Positions 1 through 7,400 of a DNA stretch of 8,199 bases are shown piece after piece. Position 1 is the stretch's first letter; each line of letters starts with the position of its first letter. The DNA lies in NCBI GenBank assembly GCA_005788935.1, contig SYAK01000126.1, positions 1 through 8,199 on the forward strand, in the 5' to 3' direction. Below the pieces are notes generated by a model. It was not told the DNA's origin and ran no database searches. It worked only from the letters and a program-made list of their open reading frames with translations. The translations under genes and the position numbers were made by a program. This DNA comes from Pseudomonadota bacterium. GTDB lineage: Bacteria; Myxococcota; UBA9042; PHBI01.

Positions 1-128
1 ACCCCGTGGTCATGCTCGGCATGACAGCGCTCGCGGCGGGACTGCTGACCATCTTCTGGCGCCTTGGCTGGCTCGATCTCGGCACCCGCAAGAAGGGCCC
101 GCCTCCAACCGGCTCCAGGCGCAGCTGA
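1..128 (+). CDS. C-terminal fragment of a membrane protein, possibly CorA-type Mg2+ transporter
   Basis: Only the last 41 codons are in the window, in the frame whose first full codon is at base 3; the stop is TGA at 126-128. The visible peptide begins PVVMLGMTALAAGLLTIFWR and contains one strongly hydrophobic helix of about 20 residues. It continues LGWLDLG and ends in a short, basic, Pro/Gly-rich tail (RKK...GSRRS). A final transmembrane helix ending in aromatic-basic residues followed by GWL is characteristic of the second helix of CorA/ZntB divalent-cation transporters, so CorA is the best guess. The defining GMN motif would lie upstream, outside the window, so any integral membrane protein with a cytoplasmic basic tail remains possible. 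The gene converges on the minus-strand gene ending at 228. Confidence 0.5.
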   Translation, partial: PVVMLGMTALAAGLLTIFWRLGWLDLGTRKKGPPPTGSRRS

Positions 129-227
129 CGGGCTCGACCGCGGTCCCGGAGCAGCCTCTCGAATTACATTCGAAGGACGTACCCGCAACCAATCCCGAGC
201 ATGTCACGACCGAGCGTGCCTGCGTCG
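129..227. other. Convergent intergenic gap with weak inverted repeats
   Basis: This 99-bp gap lies between two convergent gene ends. It contains a perfect 10-bp palindrome GACCGCGGTC at 136-145. It also contains a small inverted repeat with 5-bp arms and a 5-nt loop, TCGAA/TTCGA at 159-163 and 169-173, in a locally AT-richer stretch. Neither forms a long GC stem followed by a T-run, so I do not call a factor-independent terminator. Termination here may be Rho-dependent, or these short stems may contribute. Confidence 0.4.
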
Positions 228-1445
228 TCAGCGGACCCCGAGAACGCTCGCGAGGTCGACGCCCGGGATGGCTTGCCGGTTCTCGAGGACGAGCGAGCGG
301 ACTGCCCCCGAGAGCCCCTCTTCGAGGCGACGGCGCACGACCCCGGGGCCGCGGCTCCCGCCCCCGAAGAGGCTTGCGAGCCCTTCGAGGCCGTCCGCCA
401 GCGCCGCACCGCCGAGGGCCTCGTAGTTGAGGACCTGCACGACGCCGCCTGGCAGCACGCGCAGACTCAGCAGCCGCGCCACCGGCGAATTTCCGTTCAA
501 GATTGTAATGTTGCTGCTCTCGAGATCAAGCTCGGTGACCTGCAGGGCGGCGAGAGCCCCGGCCGCCGAACCACCCGCCACCGCAGCGCGCGCGTCTCCC
601 GAGGTCCGAACGGTCGCCGTGAAGGTCCCGCCCGCCGGGATGGTCATCTGGGCCTCGCCCGACCCGGCCACAAACGGAGCGCGCATGGCGAGCGTCGCGC
701 CAGCGCTCGGATCCCGGGCCTCGAGCGGGGCCTCCGTCGCGCCCGGGGACGCAGGGAGCGCCTCGAAGGCCCGCCGCAGCGCCATGAGGTGCGTCATGAC
801 CTCGCGATCGGAGAGCGGGTCATAGCCCGGGCGGCCGAGCGGCGTACTCCCGAGGGTCTGACGCAACATGTCATGAATGCGGGTGCGGACGCGGCCTGCC
901 GAAGGGATGGCGCCCATTCCCGCGTCCTGCACGTGGATGACGGGCTCGCCGCGCGCGAAGTCCCACCCGCACCCCGAGACCGTGCTGTTCCGGATCGGGA
1001 AGGTGGCGTCGACCATCATCGGTGGCCACATCCCGACCTGGAGCCGGTCGCGCGAGACCCGAAGGTCGATGCGGGTGGCCTGATGCGTCGCGAGCGTGTG
1101 CAGCGGGTCCGAGCTGAAGGAGCGCCCAGCGGGGAGCTCGAAGCCGAGCGACAGCGCACGAAGGTCCGCACGCCCGCCAGAGGCCTCGGCAACGGTCTCT
1201 CCGACCGAGCTGCCCTCGCGCTGCCCCTCGGCCAACGCGCCACCCCGGAACGCGTCACCCAACGCCGGCGCACCACGGCGGTCTTGCCGTTGGACCGGCG
1301 CGGCGGCCGGAGTCAACGCAGCCTCCTGGTCGGCGAAGGACATGCCGCGCAGGGATGCTGCACTGTCGGACCTGCCGCTGTCACTCCGTTGAACAGGCTG
1401 GTGGCTCGGCGAAGGGACGGGGCGCTGCAACGACGGTGATGGCAT
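228..1445 (-). CDS. Hypothetical 405-aa protein with PVQR/SLRGMSF N-terminus; possible injection-system-associated protein
   Basis: Family not recognised. I start it at the ATG at 1445-1443 because GAGGAA lies 7 nt upstream on the minus strand; the frame stays open upstream to a TTG at 1511, which has less support. The stop is TGA at 230-228. There is no signal peptide or transmembrane segment. Residues 1-60 are low-complexity and Ser/Pro/Gln/Arg-rich, with PVQR-type patches near 17-20 and 50-53 flanking SLRGMSFADQEAALTP (about 31-46). I recall similar short motifs in DUF4157-type and other proteins encoded near contractile injection systems in Myxococcota; this is a resemblance, not a demonstrated homology. 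The rest looks beta-rich. Two regions each end in an amphipathic basic helix (VRTRIHDMLRQTL about 186-198; VVRRRLEEGLSGAV about 369-382), suggesting an internal duplication. A PGYDPLSD motif lies near 206-213. It lies downstream of the S13 lipoprotein gene on the same strand, 144 bp away, so co-transcription is possible. Confidence 0.75.
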   Translation of the reverse strand: MPSPSLQRPVPSPSHQPVQRSDSGRSDSAASLRGMSFADQEAALTPAAAPVQRQDRRGAPALGDAFRGGALAEGQREGSSVGETVAEASGGRADLRALSLGFELPAGRSFSSDPLHTLATHQATRIDLRVSRDRLQVGMWPPMMVDATFPIRNSTVSGCGWDFARGEPVIHVQDAGMGAIPSAGRVRTRIHDMLRQTLGSTPLGRPGYDPLSDREVMTHLMALRRAFEALPASPGATEAPLEARDPSAGATLAMRAPFVAGSGEAQMTIPAGGTFTATVRTSGDARAAVAGGSAAGALAALQVTELDLESSNITILNGNSPVARLLSLRVLPGGVVQVLNYEALGGAALADGLEGLASLFGGGSRGPGVVRRRLEEGLSGAVRSLVLENRQAIPGVDLASVLGVR

Positions 1446-1589
1446 GCGTGGATTCCTCGAGGATTTCACAGGATACCGGGGGCCGCAGGTCTTCGCAAGC
1501 AGGACACGCAAGGTCTCCGCGGGTCAGGGCAGGAGATGCGACAGGACCGCGTCCATCACGGCCGCCCGATGGACGCGCAAATCAATGCT
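1446..1589. other. Spacer between the S13 lipoprotein and the 405-aa protein; holds an in-frame extension of the former
   Basis: These 144 bp separate the annotated stop of the upstream minus-strand gene (TAG, 1592-1590) from the next start at 1445. The first 66 bp (1589-1524) continue the upstream reading frame for 21 sense codons, to a TGA at 1526-1524, and look like the natural end of its last domain (see findings). The remaining 78 bp contain the ribosome-binding site of the downstream gene. I see no convincing terminator hairpin, which is compatible with a two-gene transcript. Confidence 0.5.
1453..1458 (-). promoter_or_regulatory. Shine-Dalgarno site fixing the start at 1445
   Basis: Reading the minus strand, GAGGAA is followed by seven bases (TCCACGC) and then ATG at 1445-1443. 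The fit to the anti-Shine-Dalgarno sequence and the spacing favour this start over the TTG 22 codons upstream. Confidence 0.7.
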
Positions 1590-4268
1590 CTAGAATGGAA
1601 ATCCGAGCATGACGGCGCGCGGGCTCTGGGTACAGGCGATGCCGCCAGGGCCGAGGTAGGTCGCGCACGGCGTGCTTCCCGGGGCCGGCGCGAGGACGTC
1701 GGGAAACGCGACGAACATCGCGCCAGGGGTCCAGAAACCGAGCAGCATGTCGTCGAGGCCGTCCAGGGCGCCGCCCGGGGTCGGGCTCGCCACATGGACG
1801 CCCGCGTCGTCACCCGCGAGCCCTGCCCCGAGCGCGTCCCGCAGGAAGCTGGCGTCCTCGGCGGTCGCGGCGACGTGCCCCGATGGCGAAAGGTCCCAGG
1901 CGATCTCGGCGCCCGACGCGAAGAGGCGACCGCCCGCCGCGAGCCACGCCCTGAGCGCGGCCTGCTCGGCCGTTGAGAACGTCTCGTCGACCGTCGACTC
2001 CTCGCCCGCCGCCCACAGGACGACGTCATATCCCGAGAGGTCGCCGAGGGCCTCGTTCGCGACCGTGTCAAACGCCCGCGCCGGGCCGAGGGCATCACCG
2101 TAAAGAACCATGAAGGCGTGCGCGGCAGCCCGCAGGTTCTCGTCGGTCGGCTGCCCCTGCCAGCGGTCATTCGCGTCGACGATGAGGACCCGCGGCGCGC
2201 CGTCGGGGGCCAGCGGGTTCGCGCCGTAGACGTCGGAGGGCGCCGATTCACCCGCCTCGGACAGGGCTGTCACGCGCAGATAGGTGATGTGTGTTGCAAA
2301 CATGACGAGCTCCGTGGCGGGCGTGACGACACTCACGGCGCGCGAGAAGGCCTGCCCGTCGACGCTCGTCCAGACGCGGTAGGCCGTCGCGCCGGCCACA
2401 GGCGACCAGCGCGCGATGACAGCGCCCCCCGGGGACGCATCGCCAGGGGCCACCCCGCGCACCTCACGCAGCGTCGGGGCTGCCGGTGGCGTCCGCCCGT
2501 GATGGTCCCGGCCGATGAGCGTCACGAGCGCGTCCTGGGTCGCCCGGGCAGAGCCGTAGAGGCTGTTCGTGATGTTGTTCATCATGAAGCCGAAGGCGTA
2601 GCGACGGCCGTCGTGCCGATTGAACAGCACGCCAGACGTCGTGATGCCGGCGTTCGTGCCCGTCTTGCCGAAGACACGGCCCGCCGTGTCCGCACCTGTC
2701 ATGCGATTCGCGAGCGTCCCATTGTAGGGCCCCGACAGGGTCGTGACGATGGCCGCGCCGCCCGAGGTGGCGCCTGGGCCCTGCGCCCCGCCGATGGTCA
2801 GCGACGAGAGCCACGACGGCCCCGCCTCGCCTGGCAGCATCGCCGCGTACAGGTTCGCCATCTGTCGCGGCGTGATGCGGTTCGAGGTCGCGAGCCCCGA
2901 CCCGTCGTTGACCACGAAGCCGGTCGCGTCGACCCCCGACTGCGCGAGCCAGCCTCCGACGACGGCACCGCCCGCGGCCGCGCTGTTGGCGCCTCCGAGG
3001 GTCCAGCCGAGGTGTCGCCCAAGGATGTCGGCCATTTCGTTGTGGCTGATGCGGTTGATAGGCCAGCAGGCGACGTGCAGCGGGATCGACTCCCAGCGGG
3101 CGAGCTCGGCGCCAGGCGGGTCGCTCATCGTGGCGTCGTCGCGGGTGCCTCCGGGTGTCGTGATACCTGCGGCGTTAAGGGCCGCGCGGAGGGCCGTCGC
3201 CACACGGTCGCGATGGGTGGCGGGGTCGTAGCTGCCGAGGTGGTAGCCGTCGTAGAGCCAGGCGCCGGTCACGACGAGGTCGCCCGAGATCGAGCGCAGG
3301 CCAGCGGCGTGGAGGCGGGCCGCGAGCTGGTCCAGAGGAAAGCGCGGAGACGCGTAGAACCAGCGCGACCACGTGAAATCGTGCTGCCCGTGCAGATGCA
3401 GGTCACCTGCGAGGGCGCCTCCCGGGCCGATGGCGGCCGGCGAGGTCACGCGCGACACGAAGCGGTGGTCGGCTCCGAGCCGGGACAGGGCGGCCGCCGT
3501 CGTGAATACCTTGGTGTTCGAGGCCGGGATGAGAGGCTTGTCCGGGCTGCTCTCCCAGACGGACTCGCCGGTCTCGAGGTCGACGACGTAGGCGCCAAAG
3601 GTCGCTGACGCGAGCGACGACGGCTTCCGCGTGGTCTCGAGCGAGGCCCGCAGTGCGTCGCGCCGGGCCGTCGGCATGCGGGCGAGCGGGGGCGCTGAGC
3701 CGGAGGCGACGGTGAAGACGGCCTGCGCAAGGTCGACCCGGGCGCCGTCGGCCCCGCTCAGCGCGGGACCGGCCGAGACCGTGAGCACGAGCGCGGAGCC
3801 GGCCGGCAAGGGCGCCGCGGGGGTCAGGGTCACGACGGTCCCCGCCGCGTCGACTGTCACGTCGACTGGCAGGGGCGCGCCGAGCGGGGGCGCGAGCGTC
3901 AGGGCGCCCTCCGCGACAGGGACCCGGAGCGGCGCAGAGAAGGTCAACCGAAAGGCGGAGTCTGGTGGGATTGCGGTGGCTCCGTCAGCGGGATCGAGCG
4001 CGATCAGGACCGGGGCAGGCCCGCTTTGGGACGATGAATCCGCGGCGGTGTCCTCGGCCGTATCGGGGGGCGTTGGAGCGTCCGCGAGCACCTCCGACGA
4101 CGCCAGGTCGGGGGGACCGACGTCCGGGCCTTCATCGCGCGCAGCCACGTCAGGCCAGGCGACGAGCGGCCCATCAGGCCCCGCGGCCTCATCCGCGCAT
4201 GCGACGAGGAGACTCGCACAGAGAAACATGAAGGAGCGAGCACGGCGAGCTGGCGTGGAGGCAAACAT
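1590..4268 (-). CDS. Lipoprotein D-alanyl-D-alanine carboxypeptidase/endopeptidase (peptidase S13, PBP4 type) with Ig-like, FnIII and amidotransferase-like domains
   Basis: This is an 892-residue exported peptidoglycan peptidase. S13 enzymes cleave the terminal D-Ala or the D-Ala-mDAP cross-links of muropeptides, using an active-site serine. A lipoprotein signal peptide ends LLVAC with Cys24 as lipidation site. Residues 25-80 are a Pro/Asp/Ala linker. About 84-188 resemble a bacterial Ig-like domain (PADGATAIPPDSAFRLTFS). About 195-590 form the S13 domain: SxxK is S250-N-T-K253, SxN is S408-H-N410, KTG is K535-T-G537, and DGSGLATSNRITPRQM (455-470) is the family's DGSGL region. About 595-682 look like fibronectin III. 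About 690-892 look like a glutamine-amidotransferase-like fold (RVLIVDAN; GYDVVLWAAG; LRAWLAAGGRLFASG). The start is well fixed: ATG at 4268 follows an in-frame TAG four codons upstream (4280-4278), although its Shine-Dalgarno is weak (AGG). The protein ends GFPF-TAG, probably prematurely. Catalytic residues are intact, so activity is expected. Confidence 0.92.
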   Translation of the reverse strand: MFASTPARRARSFMFLCASLLVACADEAAGPDGPLVAWPDVAARDEGPDVGPPDLASSEVLADAPTPPDTAEDTAADSSSQSGPAPVLIALDPADGATAIPPDSAFRLTFSAPLRVPVAEGALTLAPPLGAPLPVDVTVDAAGTVVTLTPAAPLPAGSALVLTVSAGPALSGADGARVDLAQAVFTVASGSAPPLARMPTARRDALRASLETTRKPSSLASATFGAYVVDLETGESVWESSPDKPLIPASNTKVFTTAAALSRLGADHRFVSRVTSPAAIGPGGALAGDLHLHGQHDFTWSRWFYASPRFPLDQLAARLHAAGLRSISGDLVVTGAWLYDGYHLGSYDPATHRDRVATALRAALNAAGITTPGGTRDDATMSDPPGAELARWESIPLHVACWPINRISHNEMADILGRHLGWTLGGANSAAAGGAVVGGWLAQSGVDATGFVVNDGSGLATSNRITPRQMANLYAAMLPGEAGPSWLSSLTIGGAQGPGATSGGAAIVTTLSGPYNGTLANRMTGADTAGRVFGKTGTNAGITTSGVLFNRHDGRRYAFGFMMNNITNSLYGSARATQDALVTLIGRDHHGRTPPAAPTLREVRGVAPGDASPGGAVIARWSPVAGATAYRVWTSVDGQAFSRAVSVVTPATELVMFATHITYLRVTALSEAGESAPSDVYGANPLAPDGAPRVLIVDANDRWQGQPTDENLRAAAHAFMVLYGDALGPARAFDTVANEALGDLSGYDVVLWAAGEESTVDETFSTAEQAALRAWLAAGGRLFASGAEIAWDLSPSGHVAATAEDASFLRDALGAGLAGDDAGVHVASPTPGGALDGLDDMLLGFWTPGAMFVAFPDVLAPAPGSTPCATYLGPGGIACTQSPRAVMLGFPF

Positions 4269-4321
4269 CGGTCGAGCCTATCACGACGCACCACGCCGCG
4301 TGAACCCAGTCGCGCGGACTC

Positions 4322-4343
4322 GCGGGGATCTCGACCTCCCCGC
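4322..4343. repeat. Perfect 7-bp inverted repeat, 8-nt loop
   Basis: The arms GCGGGGA and TCCCCGC are exact reverse complements separated by TCTCGACC. Its central place between two divergent starts makes a shared operator conceivable. In DNA this GC-rich, short inverted repeats also occur by chance. Confidence 0.55.
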
Positions 4344-4442
4344 TCCGCGACCCTCGAGCGGGTGACGACCCGTTGTGGCGGGACGACGCTGAAACTGGTA
4401 AGCGCGTCCCTCATGGCCGCCGCAACCGGAAACCGCAACGCC

Positions 4443-4448
4443 GAGGAG
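4443..4448 (+). promoter_or_regulatory. Shine-Dalgarno site deciding the start at 4455
   Basis: GAGGAG sits six bases before ATG at 4455. An in-frame ATG also occurs at 4413, but it lacks a comparable site and would add 14 polar residues in front of an already long signal-peptide n-region, so 4455 is preferred. Confidence 0.75.
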
Positions 4449-4454
4449 CACTCC

Positions 4455-7400
4455 ATGCCCCCCATTGCATACGCGCGCACGCACCCCGCCTCGCGGAACC
4501 TGCACCTGCTGGCGCGGATTTTCGTCGCTGCGTCGCTCGCGGCCTGCGGGGCCGAGGCGCCAACGCCGACCGAAGGGACCTGGCTCCGCGTCTCGTCGCA
4601 GGCGCCGACAGCTGGCGGCCGCCTCGACACGCTCGTCATCAACCTGTGGCGCGACGGCGTCCGCTACCCGAGGACGGCCGGCGGACTCGTGCAGCCGCTC
4701 GCCGGGCAGGACCCTGTCGCCGCCCCGATCCTTGTGAAGGTCGACTACGCCGGCCAGACCTTCGGCGACGGGGCGGCTGTCCGCCTCGAAGTCGTCGGCC
4801 GCGCTGGCGAGGCCCCCGCCACGCGCTTCGAGGGCGCGCTCGATCTCGGCGCCGACGGCGTGATGGACGTGCGCCTGGCGGTCCTGCCCACGGGCTGCGA
4901 CGCAGACAGTGACGGGGCGCTCGATTGCAGTATTGATGGTTGCTGTTCCAACGATTCGCCGTTCGGGGACTGCGCCGGAGGCGACCCCACCGCGAGCCCA
5001 TGGGGGACCGAGGCCGCCTGCGAGCCCTGCGACGACACCGTCGATCAGGACTGCGACGGCGCCGACGTGCCGTGCGTCGATGTGAACGCCAGCGGCGTCG
5101 CGGACTGCGCCGAGACCTGCTCCACGGGTGGCGCCTTCGACGCGACCGAGGTCTGTGACAGCCGCGACAACGACTGCGACGGCGCAAGCGACGAGGGTTT
5201 CGCGCTTGACGGGGCGGAGGTGGGCGAGGCGTGCGCAGCCCTCGGGGCCTGCGGTGAGGGCGTCGTCGAGTGCGGCGAGGCGGGCGAGGTGGTCTGCAGC
5301 ACGCGGCCAGGCGGCAGCGAGCATGAGGGCGGGGCAGAGGTCTGCAACGGGCGCGACGACGACTGCGACGGGGAGACCGACGAGTCGCCGACTGACGCCG
5401 AGGCCGCGAACTGCCGCGCCGCGGGGGTCTGCGCCCTCGGCGAGGTCAAGGCGACCTGCGAGGCTGGCGCCTGGCGCTGCGACTATGCGGCCGTCCCGGG
5501 GTTCGAGGCGGTCGAGTCGGCCTGCGACGGACGCGACAACGACTGTGACGGGGAGGCCGACGAGGGGCACACGCTCGCAGTGGACGGCGACGCGCCGATT
5601 GCCCTCGGCGTGGTGTGTGATGGCTCCGACGCAGACGCCTGCAAGGATGGGGTGGTGGCCTGCAGCGCCGACGCGCGTGGCGTCACCTGCGTCGAGGCGG
5701 CTGACGACGCGGGCGAGCTGTGCAACGGGCTGGATGACGACTGCGACGGCGAGACGGACGAGGACTTTGGCCCGGACGGACAGGTGACATGGGACGGCGC
5801 GCCCGGCACGGGCGACAACGGGCGACACCTCGGCCAGAGGTGCGGAGTCGGCGCCTGTGCCGGCGGCACCGTCGTGTGCGCGCCGGGCGGGACGGCGCTG
5901 ACCTGCAGCTCGCTCACGGAGGCCTCCACCGAGACCTGCAACGGCGCAGACGACGACTGCGACGGCGACGCCGACGACGGCCTGCCAGACCTCGATGGCG
6001 ACGGCCTCTCGGCCTGCGTGGACATCGACGACGACGGCGACGGGCGCCTCGATGGGTTCGACGGGTGCCCGGCTGGCGCGACGGGCTGGACCTCGGCGAC
6101 CGCGACCGACCGTGACGGCGACGGGTGTCGCGACACCGACGAGGACCCTGATGATGACGGCGACGGGATCGGAGACGCGGCCGACCGCTGCGACCCCGAC
6201 GCTGCTGCGGGCGACCAGGGACCCGACGGCGTGCTCGTCGGAGCCACGGGCTGGACCTCGACCGCGCGCAGCGGCGAGGCCCCTGGCACCGACTACGACA
6301 GCGACGGCTGTCGGGATCAGGATGAGGACACGGATGACGACGGCGATGGCCTCGCAGACGGCGCAGACCAGTGCGACCCGGACGCGGGCGGCGGCGCGGA
6401 CCCGGTGACCGCCTCGGACCTCGGGTGGCAGGTCACGCCGCTCGAGATCACCGGGACCCCTGGAACCGACTTTGACGGCGACGGCTGTCGCGACGCGGGT
6501 GAAGACACCGACGACGACGCGGACGGCAAGGCTGACGACACCGACCTGTGCGACCCCGACGCGAGGGAAGGCGATGCGGGAGCCGGGGGCGTGGCGCTCT
6601 CCGCCAAGGGCTGGTCCCGCAACACGGGGAGCACCCTCGCCGCGACGGACTATGACGACGACGGCTGCCGTGACGACGACGAGGACAGCGACGACGACGG
6701 GGATGGCGTCGGCGACGCGAGCGACCGCTGCGACCCCGATGCGCTGTCCGACGACGCACGCAGCGCCTCGGAGCGCAGCTGGCTTTCGACCCCCGAAAGC
6801 GATTACAACGGGAACGGATGCCGTGACGGGCGATCCGAGGAGCCCGACCAGGACTCCGACACGGTCCTCGACGGGGCGGATGGGTGCGACCGGAGCCGCC
6901 TCGGCTTCACCTCGACGCTCGACGCCGATTTTGACGGCGACGGCTGCGAGGATGCCACCGAGGAGGCTGACCAGGACGGCGACCGCGTGCCAGACGACCT
7001 CGGCGCCCCAGCCTGCGACAGCGGTATCACCGCGCGCTGCGACGACAACTGCGTGGCGGTCGCCAACGCCGACCAGCGCGACACGGACGACGACGACGCG
7101 GGCGACGCCTGCGACACCGACGATGACGGTGACAGCGTCCCCGACACCCACCCGAGCGGCACCATCTGCCGCGGTGGCGCAACGACCGCCTGCGGCGACA
7201 ATTGCGCGCTCATCGCGAACACGACCCAGGTGGACGTCGACCGCGACGCGAAGGGCGACGCCTGCGACACGGCGTGCCTGTATGGCCCCTCCCCCTTCGA
7301 GGTCTGCGGCGACTGCCTCGACAACGACTGCGACGGCCTCATCGACGAGAGCGGCTGCGCCGAGCGGCGCGTCATCACCGTGCTGACAGACGCCGAGCCG

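Larger units (their letters stand above)
4269..4454. promoter_or_regulatory. Divergent intergenic region with inverted repeat
   Basis: This 186-bp gap separates two divergently transcribed lipoprotein genes and must hold their promoters. A perfect inverted repeat, GCGGGGA (4322-4328) and TCCCCGC (4337-4343) with an 8-nt loop, lies near its middle. An alternative outer pairing, TCGCGG (4320-4325) with CCGCGA (4345-4350), overlaps it. No T-run follows on either strand, so an operator or leader hairpin fits better than a terminator. I found no clear sigma-70 boxes: TTGTGG at 4373-4378, 17 nt upstream of TGGTAA at 4396-4401, is only a weak candidate for the plus strand. Confidence 0.5.

Noticed and set aside
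129..227. Bidirectional terminator between the convergent genes
   Set aside because: The only inverted repeats have 5-bp arms and no adjacent T-run. I could not support a factor-independent terminator.
201..1439. Plus-strand open frame of about 410 codons
   Set aside because: It overlaps the 405-residue minus-strand gene almost completely. Its product is very Arg-rich and lacks a balanced hydrophobic pattern, whereas the minus frame has a good ribosome-binding site and a coherent beta/helix pattern.
2118..3608. Long plus-strand open frame of nearly 500 codons
   Set aside because: It lies wholly opposite the S13 peptidase domain, whose three active-site motifs prove the minus strand. The plus product is Arg/Gly/Ala-rich without any recognisable motif, as expected of shadows at this GC content.
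4373..4401. Sigma-70-like promoter (TTGTGG, 17-nt spacer, TGGTAA) ahead of the giant lipoprotein
   Set aside because: The -10 hexamer matches consensus at only two positions, so I mention it as weak within the intergenic entry but do not call it separately.
5019..7277. Periodic DNA repeats that might suggest a CRISPR array or tandem satellite
   Set aside because: The repeats keep codon phase, vary at third positions and encode conserved Cys/Asp motifs. There are no identical direct repeats with unique spacers.
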